A stretch of DNA of 34,120 nt, from assembly GCA_030832645.1 (NCBI GenBank), contig JAURIR010000015.1, positions 1 to 34,120 on the forward strand, written 5' to 3'. The notes under the pieces were generated by a model. It saw only the letters and a program-made list of their open reading frames with translations. It was not told the DNA's origin and made no database searches. Below, piece after piece: positions 16,656-23,738 of the stretch. Both the position numbers and the translations under genes were made by a program. Position 1 is the stretch's first letter. The number at the start of each line of letters is the position of its first letter. The stretch comes from Chitinophagales bacterium (GTDB lineage: Bacteria; Bacteroidota; Bacteroidia; Chitinophagales; Chitinophagaceae).

Positions 16656-17987
16656 ATGAAAGCTGCATTCAATTTTTTGTTTATTTGCCTATTCTTCTTT
16701 CAAACTGTTTCGGCACAAGACAAAATAGCGCCGGAAAGTATTAAGGATAAAATGCAATGGTTCCAGGATGCTAAGTTGGGAATCTTCATCCATTGGGGTA
16801 TTTATGCTGTAAAAGGGGTAGACGAAAGTTGGAGTTTTTATAACAAGTTGATCCCTTACGATCAATATATGGATCAGCTCAAAGGATTTACAGCAAGTAA
16901 ATACAATCCATCTGATTGGGCAGATCTTATTCAACAATCAGGGGCACGTTATTCGGTAATGACTACCAAACACCACGACGGTGTTGCATTGTGGAATACA
17001 AAAGCAGATCATTTCAATGTGGTGAGAAATACCCCAGCGAAAAGAGATGTGTTGGCTCCATTTTTCACTGAATTGCGAAAGAGAAACATAAAAGTTGGAA
17101 CATATTTTTCATTGATCGATTGGAGTAGAAACGATTACGATCAATTCAAAAAGGATTCGGTTCGATATAAGCTAAAAAATGAACCAGCACGTTGGGAAAT
17201 ATTTAAAAAATTTTATCAGTCTCAAATCAATGAAATTTCCACCCTCTATAACCCTGATTTATTTTGGTTTGATGGGGATTGGGAGCACAATGCCGATGAA
17301 TGGGAGAGTATAAAAGTCCGTAATAATATTCTTTCCCACAATCCGAATGCGATCATCAATGGTCGTCTCGCTGGATATGGAGATTATGTTACACCAGAGC
17401 AAAATATTCCAGTCTCTAAGCCGAAATATAATTGGTGGGAATTGTGTATGACCATCAATAACAACTGGGGTTTCCAATTCCGAGATACCAATTGGAAAAA
17501 ACCAAATGAGATAATAACCCTCTTTGCAGATGTAGTTGGTAATGGAGGAAATCTTTTGTTGGATATTGGTCCCAAAGAAGACGGTACAATTCCAACCGAA
17601 GAAAAAAATCTATTATTAGAGTTGGGAAAATGGAATAAAAAACACGAACGGGCAATTTTTGGAAGCATCGCTGGAATACCCAAGGGGCATTTTTATGGAC
17701 CAACAACCCTTTCGAAAGATTCTACCTCGTTGTATTTGTTTTTACAGGCTCAAACCAGCGGACCAATCATGATCAAGGGGCTTGTGAATAAAATAAAGGA
17801 AGTAAAAGTTGTGGGAGAGGAAACCTTATTGAAACACAAGGTGGTCGGTAAGATATCCTGGAGCGAGGTGCCGGGTTTGATTTTTATTGATGTCCCTGCA
17901 ACATCATTGGATAGTTATATGACTGTTCTGGAGCTTAAATTGGATGGTCCGGTAAAGTTGTATGCCGGGCACGGAGGCTTCAATTAA
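16656..17987 (+). CDS. Secreted alpha-L-fucosidase, GH29 (copy 1)
   Basis: A 443-residue glycosidase with a signal peptide ending VSAQ (about residue 21), predicted to act in the periplasm. The GH29 barrel shows KLGIFIHWGIYAVKGVDESW, TTKHHDGVALWNTK, and the nucleophile segment NPDLFWFDGDW (probable nucleophile Asp206). NGGNLLLDIGPKEDGTIP closes the barrel. The compact architecture without carbohydrate-binding module resembles the GH29-A type, which acts on a broad range of fucosides. The gene follows mutS2 by 33 bases and overlaps the convergent mutarotase gene by 4 bases at their stops. It is separated from the other two fucosidase genes by the catabolic operon and has diverged clearly from them. 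Confidence 0.94.
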   Translation: MKAAFNFLFICLFFFQTVSAQDKIAPESIKDKMQWFQDAKLGIFIHWGIYAVKGVDESWSFYNKLIPYDQYMDQLKGFTASKYNPSDWADLIQQSGARYSVMTTKHHDGVALWNTKADHFNVVRNTPAKRDVLAPFFTELRKRNIKVGTYFSLIDWSRNDYDQFKKDSVRYKLKNEPARWEIFKKFYQSQINEISTLYNPDLFWFDGDWEHNADEWESIKVRNNILSHNPNAIINGRLAGYGDYVTPEQNIPVSKPKYNWWELCMTINNNWGFQFRDTNWKKPNEIITLFADVVGNGGNLLLDIGPKEDGTIPTEEKNLLLELGKWNKKHERAIFGSIAGIPKGHFYGPTTLSKDSTSLYLFLQAQTSGPIMIKGLVNKIKEVKVVGEETLLKHKVVGKISWSEVPGLIFIDVPATSLDSYMTVLELKLDGPVKLYAGHGGFN

Positions 17988-18316
17988 GCCATAGAAAATA
18001 TTTCATCCATCAACACCCACTTAACACCAGGTGCTGCCCAGGGTAGTCGCTGTTGGAATTGATCCATCAATGTTTCCCATTCCAATACTTTTGGATTGGA
18101 GGAATCCATTTTACTTTTTATTTCAAAACTGAAATCATCTTTTGCGTGGATGATCATGAACAGCCGATTATGAGTACGGTAAATTTTCATGGACTCAATT
18201 CCGCTGTTTTTAATTGAGGATAGAATTTCTGGCCATACTGCCTTGTGATAGGCTTCGTATTTCTCTATCAAACCAAGATCCTCTTTTAAATCGAGTGCTA
18301 GACAAAAAGTTTTCAT
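17984..18316 (-). CDS. L-fucose/L-rhamnose-type mutarotase (RhaM family)
   Basis: A 110-residue dimeric alpha+beta-barrel type enzyme of the COG3254/RhaM family. It would interconvert alpha and beta anomers of the sugar before oxidation. Visible motifs are CLALDLKEDLGLIEKYEAYHKAVWPEI with the conserved His24, GIESMKIYRTHNRLFMII and the C-terminal FQQRLPWAAPGVKWVLMDEIFSM. In this locus L-fucose is the likely substrate, matching mutarotases found in other non-phosphorylative fucose clusters; a rhamnose role is the alternative. It is the last gene of the minus-strand operon: its ATG overlaps the stop of fucP by 4 bases, and its own stop overlaps the convergent fucosidase stop by 4 bases. Confidence 0.88.
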   Translation of the reverse strand: MKTFCLALDLKEDLGLIEKYEAYHKAVWPEILSSIKNSGIESMKIYRTHNRLFMIIHAKDDFSFEIKSKMDSSNPKVLEWETLMDQFQQRLPWAAPGVKWVLMDEIFSMA

Positions 18317-19566
18317 GGTGTAACTGCGGGTTTATATCCTTTCATTCCAAAATACAGTACAAAGAAGTAGCATATCATGGGTACGATGTATCCAATTTGT
18401 ATATCATCTCCAAAACGGTCGATGATGTTTCCCATGATAACCGGAAAAATCGCTCCTCCTATGATTGACATCACTAAGAGTGAGGAGGCGGGTTTAGTGT
18501 TTGATTTTAATCCAACAATACCTAATGCAAATATGGTTGGAAACATAATGGACATAAAAAATCCAAGTCCGCCTAGTGCCAGCACTACGTATTGCCCATC
18601 TGTTTTGATGGCTATGATGCTCAGGAGTATACATACAACAGCGTAAAGGGACAATAATTTTTGGGGAGCGATAAAACGCATGATGGCGGAACCGGCAAAT
18701 CTGCCTACCATAAAAAGAATACCGTAAATACTTAAATAATATCCAGCTGTTTTTTCATCAACACCACCTCCAGCGATGGCCATGCGAACAAAAAAACTTG
18801 TTACACAAACTTGTGCACCCACATAAAAAAATTGTGCAATTACCGCCCAAACAAGGTGTTTCTGTTTGATGCTTTCTGCAAGACTTCCTTTTTCTCCATC
18901 GCCTTCGTCCTCTTTTAACTCAGGAAAATTGTTGACAAAAAACAATACTGCAATCACCAATAAAAAGATACCAAGGGAAATGTAAGGCATCTTCACAGAG
19001 GCGGCTTCTCCATTTAAATAGGAAAGTTTATCTGCCTCTGTCATTACTGCCAGTTCATTTGCAGAAAATTCCTGACCAGATAAAATAAAAATAGTACCAA
19101 TAACGGGTGCAACAAATACAGCCAATCCATTAAAGGATTGTGCCAGTGTCAATCGTGCAGTGGCTGTTTCAGGATCTCCAAGTTTGGATGCATAGGGGTT
19201 GGCTGCAGTTTCTAAAATAGTAAGTCCGCAACCAATAATGAAAAGCGCCATTAAAAAAACATTGTACGCGCGCAAATTAGCTGCAGGTATAAATAAGAAA
19301 GCACCAATACTAAAAACAAGTAAACCTGTTATGATTCCTTTTTTATACCCAAATTTCTTCAATATGAATCCAGCTGGAATGGCCGAGATAAAATATGCAA
19401 AATATACAGCAGTATCCACAAAGGTCGATTGCATATTGGTGAGCTGAAGAGCTTTTCTCAAATGTGGAATCAGTATTCCATTCAAGTTGTTTGCTATTCC
19501 CCAAAGAAAAAATAGACTGGATACAAGTATGAAAGGAAGTTTGTAGTTGTTCTGAGTTTTGGTCAT
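18313..19566 (-). CDS. fucP: L-fucose:H+ symporter FucP (MFS, FHS family)
   Basis: A 417-residue inner-membrane transporter with 12 predicted helices, importing L-fucose with a proton. FHS family features: LFFLWGIANNLNGILIPHL in helix 1, the helix 4 motif GLTILETAANPYASKLGDPETA with the Glu that corresponds to the proton site of E. coli FucP, RLTLAQSFNGLAVFVAPVIG, and GRFAGSAIMRFIAPQKLL between helices. Length is normal. Related FHS proteins carry glucose, galactose or N-acetylglucosamine, but the surrounding fucose enzymes favour fucose. It follows the fucose dehydrogenase gene by 10 bases and is translationally coupled to the mutarotase. Confidence 0.93.
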   Translation of the reverse strand: MTKTQNNYKLPFILVSSLFFLWGIANNLNGILIPHLRKALQLTNMQSTFVDTAVYFAYFISAIPAGFILKKFGYKKGIITGLLVFSIGAFLFIPAANLRAYNVFLMALFIIGCGLTILETAANPYASKLGDPETATARLTLAQSFNGLAVFVAPVIGTIFILSGQEFSANELAVMTEADKLSYLNGEAASVKMPYISLGIFLLVIAVLFFVNNFPELKEDEGDGEKGSLAESIKQKHLVWAVIAQFFYVGAQVCVTSFFVRMAIAGGGVDEKTAGYYLSIYGILFMVGRFAGSAIMRFIAPQKLLSLYAVVCILLSIIAIKTDGQYVVLALGGLGFFMSIMFPTIFALGIVGLKSNTKPASSLLVMSIIGGAIFPVIMGNIIDRFGDDIQIGYIVPMICYFFVLYFGMKGYKPAVTP

Positions 19567-19576
19567 GCAGTTGGGT

Positions 19577-20350
19577 TTAAGTAAGAGCGGCTCTGTCTAG
19601 ATGTACATATCCGCCGTCTACATGGATGAGTTGTCCCGTAGTATGGGATGATTTGGCGGAGAGTAAGAATACAGTTGTGTTGGCAATTTCTTCGGCGGTT
19701 GTCATTCTTTTTTCAAGCGGAATGCGGTCTCTGATTTTTTGAAGTGTTTCTTCTGGGTTATCTAATGTTTTAATCCATTTATCATAAAGGGGTGTATAAC
19801 ATTCTGCAACGATAACCGCATTTACACGGATTCCATATTTAAGCAATTCAACCGCCCATTCTCTGGTCAAAGCGTTTCTTCCACCATTGGCTGCGGCATA
19901 TCCGGAGGTACCGCCTTGTCCCGTTTCTGCCACCTTTGAACTGATGTTTACAATGGCTCCTTTTGATTCTTTTAGTGCTGGCAAAGCAGCTTGAACGATC
20001 AGATAATAATGAACGACATTGTTGTGGAGGGAACGCATAAAATCCTCATAGCTACCGTGTTCTAGAGATACCCCGTCATTGATGCCGGCATTATTTATAA
20101 CTCCATCGATACGGTTGAATTTCTTCAATACTTCATCAACTGCTTTTTTGCATTCAGCGGGTTTGCTCAATTCTGTCTTCACTTGATATCCAACTCCCAA
20201 TTCATCTATGAGTTTTTTATTATCCTCTTCATTTCTTCCAAGTATGACGGGAATTGCTCCTTCCTTTACCAATATGCGGGTTATTCCTTCGCCAATTCCT
20301 TTTGCACCTCCTGTTACGATAACAACTTTGTCCTTTAGAGCTAAGTCCAT
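19577..20350 (-). CDS. SDR oxidoreductase, L-fucose dehydrogenase type
   Basis: Predicted to oxidise L-fucose to L-fucono-1,5-lactone with NAD(P)+. The 257-residue SDR starts [22 protein letters not shown] (cofactor motif TGGxxGIG), then [25 protein letters not shown] and the C-terminal [27 protein letters not shown]. From memory these blocks match bacterial L-fucose dehydrogenases such as that of Burkholderia multivorans; I could not run an alignment. The active-site segment reads Y151-A-A-A-N155: the lysine of YxxxK is Asn (AAT, 19886-19888). I start at 20350, one base after the stop of the lactonase gene, rather than at 20386, because family N-termini begin at MDL. Apart from N155 the fold looks intact. 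Confidence 0.86.
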   Translation of the reverse strand: [257 protein letters not shown]

Positions 20351-20351
20351 A

Positions 20352-21179
20352 TTATAGTTTATAAAATCTAGATGTATTTTCTCCAAAAATTTTCTCTTGG
20401 TCTGCTTTATTGAATTGCTTCGACCACCTCGTAATCACTTCGATCATTCTGTCGTAGCTGCCCGCCACTAGACATACAGGCCAATCTGATCCAAAACACA
20501 ATCGATCCACACCAAAATATTCTGCAACTGTATCCAAGTAGGGGACTATTTCTTCGTAACTCCAGGCAGTGTAATCAGCTTCAGTGATCATGCCACTTAA
20601 TTTACAATAGATTCCTGGATGTTGTGCCACTACCCGAATGTTTTCTTTCCACTCTTTGTATTTTTTTTCTTTTATAGCAGGTTTACCGATATGATCCAAT
20701 ATAAGTCTGTTATCGGGAAGTTGCTCCACAAATGAAATCATACTCGACAATTGATGATGATAAATCAATACATCATAACTAAAGTCAAGTTTTGCTAGGG
20801 CAGAAATATTGCGAATGAAAATGTTATTTTTTAAGTATTTCTCATCTGCTTGCCCTTGCATGATACATCGAAAACCAATTAGTTTTTTATGCCGTATTTT
20901 TTTCTCCAGTTCTTCAATGCCAGAAGGCGATAGTAAATCTGTCCAACCCACTACACCTTTTATAAAATCATATTGATCGGATAAGGAGAGTAAGAATGCG
21001 GTTTCCTCATCGGTTTCGTCGGCTTGAACGGCTATGCTTCCATCTATTGAATTCTTTTTTAAAATCGGTAGAAGGTCTTCGGGAAGAAAATCTTTTCTGA
21101 TGGCCGACATTTCATCATTGATCCAGCTATGGCTGGTAGGATTGTACTTCCAAAAATGTTGATGCGCATCAATTCGCAT
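20352..21179 (-). CDS. Amidohydrolase-2 family L-fuconolactonase
   Basis: Predicted to hydrolyse L-fucono-lactone to L-fuconate in the cytoplasm. The 275-residue TIM-barrel protein begins MRIDAHQHFWKYNP with the HxH metal motif and continues with AVQADETDEE, GVVGWTDL, GFRCIMQGQ, LILDHIGKPAI and the metal/catalytic Asp in CFGSDWPVCL. These blocks match the COG3618 lactonases of fuconate, rhamnonate and galactarolactone routes. A longer frame to 21218 exists, but MRIDAHQHFW is the universal family start. This start overlaps the FAH hydrolase stop by 11 bases, fitting translational coupling. Substrate choice rests on gene context. Confidence 0.9.
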   Translation of the reverse strand: MRIDAHQHFWKYNPTSHSWINDEMSAIRKDFLPEDLLPILKKNSIDGSIAVQADETDEETAFLLSLSDQYDFIKGVVGWTDLLSPSGIEELEKKIRHKKLIGFRCIMQGQADEKYLKNNIFIRNISALAKLDFSYDVLIYHHQLSSMISFVEQLPDNRLILDHIGKPAIKEKKYKEWKENIRVVAQHPGIYCKLSGMITEADYTAWSYEEIVPYLDTVAEYFGVDRLCFGSDWPVCLVAGSYDRMIEVITRWSKQFNKADQEKIFGENTSRFYKL

Positions 21180-22029
21180 ATGCAATGGCGGTTTGATGTT
21201 GTTCTCCCAATCCATCAATACCTAAGTGAACTTTGTCGCCTGGTTTTAAATATACTGGTACTGGTTTTTGTCCCATGCCAACTCCTTCTGGGGTACCGGT
21301 ACTGATGATATCTCCCGGTAACAAAGTCATAAACTGAGAAATATAATGAACCAAGAAAGGAATTTTATAAATCAAATCAGAAGTGTTCGAATCTTGCATT
21401 CTTTTTCCGTTTACATCCAGCCATAGACGCAATACATGAGGATCCTTGATTTCATCTTTAGAAACAAAGTAGGGACCTAAAGGCGCAAAGTGATCACAAC
21501 TTTTTCCTTTCACCCATTGTCCACCTCTTTCCAATTGAAAAGCTCTCTCACTGTAATCATTGTGCAGGCAGTATCCTGCAACATGCTTCATGGCATCTTC
21601 TTCTGATACGTAACTTGTTTTTTTACCTATGATCACTGCCAATTCCACTTCCCAGTCAGTTTTAATAGAATTTTTTGGTATGATAACAGGATCATTGGGA
21701 CCGCAAATTGCAGTAGTGCTTTTGAAAAACAATACCGGTTCTTTGGGGATTTCCATATTGCTTTCTTTTGCGTGCTTTGCATAATTGAGTCCAACACATA
21801 TTATTTTTGATGGATCGGCAATACAAGGCAAATAAGTGATTTCTTCTTTGATCTCTTCGCATTCGTTCGCGTGTAGGATGATCCATTCAGAAAGATGGTC
21901 TGTGCCTCCCAGTTCAAAAAAATTCCTGTTGAAGTCGTTATAATATCCAGAAATATCAATTTTTTTTCCGTGCTGATCCAGCATGCCCAGTCCAACTGTT
22001 CCAGATTTATCGTAACGAAATATTTTCAT
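21169..22029 (-). CDS. FAH-family 2,4-diketo-3-deoxy-L-fuconate hydrolase
   Basis: In the non-phosphorylative route this enzyme cleaves 2,4-diketo-3-deoxy-L-fuconate to pyruvate and L-lactate. The 286-residue protein has a short N-terminal domain and the FAH fold from about residue 70: IICVGLNYAKHAKES, EPVLFFKST, metal ligands Glu127 and Glu129 in DWEVELAVIIGK, Asp158 in HNDYSERAFQLERGGQWVKGKSCD and MTLLPGDIISTGTPEGVGMG. Sequences of this type are often labelled ureidoglycolate lyase or fumarylacetoacetate hydrolase; the operon makes the fuconate role much more likely. It lies 4 bases after the upstream SDR gene and overlaps the lactonase by 11 bases. Confidence is high for the fold and good for the role. 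Confidence 0.88.
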   Translation of the reverse strand: MKIFRYDKSGTVGLGMLDQHGKKIDISGYYNDFNRNFFELGGTDHLSEWIILHANECEEIKEEITYLPCIADPSKIICVGLNYAKHAKESNMEIPKEPVLFFKSTTAICGPNDPVIIPKNSIKTDWEVELAVIIGKKTSYVSEEDAMKHVAGYCLHNDYSERAFQLERGGQWVKGKSCDHFAPLGPYFVSKDEIKDPHVLRLWLDVNGKRMQDSNTSDLIYKIPFLVHYISQFMTLLPGDIISTGTPEGVGMGQKPVPVYLKPGDKVHLGIDGLGEQHQTAIAYAN

Positions 22030-22033
22030 GCTA

Positions 22034-22816
22034 TTAATTATTTAGTCGTGTAAATCCTCCATCGATAGGAATATCTGTGCCTGTGATAAATGAAGCTTGT
22101 TTGCTGCACAGGTAAAATGCAAGTTGTGCAATTTCTTCCGGTGTTGCCATTCTTCCGATGGGCTGACTTGCAGAAAGTTTATCAAACATTTCTTTTTCTT
22201 GCCCCGGATAATGCTTGTTGATAAATCCTTCCACAAAAGGGGTATGTACTCTTGCAGGTGAGATACAATTGCATCGGATCCCTTTTTTGATATAGTCTCT
22301 TGCCACACTCAGTGTCATTGATAAAATTGCTCCCTTGCTCATGCTATAGGCAAACCTGTCTGTAATGCCTATTGTTGCTGCAATAGAAGCCATATTAATA
22401 ATCAATCCCTCTTTCATTTCTTCCATAAAGGGAATAATAGCTTGCATGCAATGGAATGCACCTTTTACATTCACGTTGAATATTCTTTGAAAATCCTCTT
22501 CTGTTGTATTCGTAAGGTTTCCAATATGTGCGATTCCAGCATTATTGATGAGAATGCCAATTCCTCGTTTGATTGAAATCAGGGAAACAATTTCTTTTAC
22601 GGATGCCTGATGCGTGATATCCACTTCGTGAAACTGAACTGTTTCGTCTTCTAGCTGAAGTTGAGAGAGTGTTTTATCCGAAGGCTTGTGAAGATCAAGT
22701 ACATCGACAATGGCACCTTGATCATGAAAAATTTTCACCATAGCCAATCCAATTCCGCTTGATCCTCCTGTGATGATTACGTAAGGACTTACCAATTCAA
22801 AATTTGCAGTAGCCAT
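22034..22816 (-). CDS. SDR oxidoreductase, 2-keto-3-deoxy-L-fuconate dehydrogenase type
   Basis: First gene of the minus-strand fucose operon, 260 residues. It is predicted to oxidise 2-keto-3-deoxy-L-fuconate at C4 with NAD+, making the substrate of the next enzyme. Motifs are classical: TGGSSGIG near residue 17, NNAGIAHIGN, INMASIAAT and a full YxxxK (Tyr157, Lys161 in YSMSKGAIL), ending TGTDIPIDGGFTRLN. A TTG at 22837 could extend the frame by seven residues, but the ATG at 22816 gives a normal SDR N-terminus. Unlike the second SDR of the operon, its catalytic residues are intact. It could instead be the sugar dehydrogenase, with the roles of the two SDRs exchanged; homology favours the assignment given. 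Confidence 0.83.
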   Translation of the reverse strand: MATANFELVSPYVIITGGSSGIGLAMVKIFHDQGAIVDVLDLHKPSDKTLSQLQLEDETVQFHEVDITHQASVKEIVSLISIKRGIGILINNAGIAHIGNLTNTTEEDFQRIFNVNVKGAFHCMQAIIPFMEEMKEGLIINMASIAATIGITDRFAYSMSKGAILSMTLSVARDYIKKGIRCNCISPARVHTPFVEGFINKHYPGQEKEMFDKLSASQPIGRMATPEEIAQLAFYLCSKQASFITGTDIPIDGGFTRLNN

Positions 22817-22898
22817 ATCGCCGATTATGGTAGACAATTTAAGATAATCCGAATAAAATTTTCAAATAAAAAGACATTTTAAATAAATATATTTAATC
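22817..22898. promoter_or_regulatory. Divergent control region of the two fucose operons
   Basis: These 82 bases separate the start codons of the minus-strand catabolic operon and the plus-strand FAH/fucosidase operon. The stretch is extremely A/T-rich. It holds a perfect inverted repeat TTAAATA-AATA-TATTTAA (22879-22896) two bases before the ATG at 22899. On the minus strand, a TTTG (22864-22861) and a TATCTTAA box (22844-22837) are spaced 16 bases apart, a weak promoter candidate. No local regulator gene is present. Confidence 0.45.
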
Positions 22899-23738
22899 AT
22901 GAAACTTTATAAAAATGGAATTCGAATCGTTTTAGAACACGAGGAGAAATTTTACGGAGTAGACTATCAATGGGATGAATTGATCAACCGAAAAAAACTC
23001 TATCAATTTTTATTGCTGCAAATGAATGCTCTTCAAGAAATTGAACCGCCTGATTTCAATCAACCTTTTGATCCGCCCATCGGCTCTCAAGAGTTATGGG
23101 CAGCAGGAGTTACTTATTTACGAAGCAAGGAGGCCAGAGAAAAAGAGTCAGCACAAAGTGGCGGAGGAAGTTTTTACGATAAAGTATACGATGCGAAAAG
23201 ACCGGAATTATTTTTTAAATCACTGCCCTCAAGAATTGCAGGGCATAATGATAGGGTTCATATCAGAAAAGACTCCACATGGGATGTACCTGAACCTGAA
23301 CTTACCTTGTTTATTTCTTCAGATCAAACCATCGAAGGCTATACGGTAGGCAATGATATGAGCTCACGAAGTATTGAGGGAGAAAATCCATTGTATTTGG
23401 CTCAGGCAAAAGTCTATGACCGAAGTGCTGCATTGGGGCCATGTTTGCTCGTTCTGGAAAATCCCATTTCGGAAGAGACTGCTATTCAATTGAATATCTA
23501 CAGACATAATGAAAAAGTTTTCAGTGGAGAAACAGCTATTTCTAAAATCAAACGTCCTTTACAGGAGTTGGCAGATTATCTTTTTCTAGAGACTAATTTT
23601 CCAAAGGGGGTGATGTTGATGACAGGTACAGGAGTAGTACCACCAGATGAATTTACTTTGCAAGAAGAGGATCGGGTAGAAATTTCTATTGATGGGATTG
23701 GAACATTGATCAATTACGTGAAAAAAAACAATAAATGA
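22899..23738 (+). CDS. FAH-superfamily protein, AraD1/GguC-like (sugar-acid metabolism)
   Basis: A 279-residue cytoplasmic protein with the FAH fold but of a different subfamily from the hydrolase in the facing operon. Features are WAAGVTYLRSKEAREKESA (about 67-85), VYDAKRPELFFKSLP, candidate metal ligands Glu132 and Glu134 in WDVPEPELTLFI, Asp153 in VGNDMSSRSIEGENPLYLAQAKVYD, GPCLL and MTGTGVVPPDEF. This pattern resembles AraD1/GguC proteins and 2-keto-3-deoxy-sugar-acid dehydratases. The reaction here is not known; candidates are a dehydratase or hydrolase acting on a deoxy-keto acid derived from fucose or a sugar released with it. It overlaps the downstream fucosidase start by 4 bases (ATGA), linking a cytoplasmic enzyme to an exported one. 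Confidence 0.82.
   Translation: MKLYKNGIRIVLEHEEKFYGVDYQWDELINRKKLYQFLLLQMNALQEIEPPDFNQPFDPPIGSQELWAAGVTYLRSKEAREKESAQSGGGSFYDKVYDAKRPELFFKSLPSRIAGHNDRVHIRKDSTWDVPEPELTLFISSDQTIEGYTVGNDMSSRSIEGENPLYLAQAKVYDRSAALGPCLLVLENPISEETAIQLNIYRHNEKVFSGETAISKIKRPLQELADYLFLETNFPKGVMLMTGTGVVPPDEFTLQEEDRVEISIDGIGTLINYVKKNNK

Noticed and set aside
20351-20386. Longer start of the fucose dehydrogenase-type SDR
   Set aside because: The additional 12 residues overlap the lactonase gene, while family members begin at MDL, located one base after that stop.
21180-21218. Longer start of the lactonase
   Set aside because: The 13 extra residues overlap the FAH gene more deeply and precede the universal family start MRIDAHQHFW.
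22817-22837. TTG start for the first SDR gene of the fucose operon
   Set aside because: The ATG at 22816 gives a normal SDR N-terminus; the seven extra residues add nothing recognisable.
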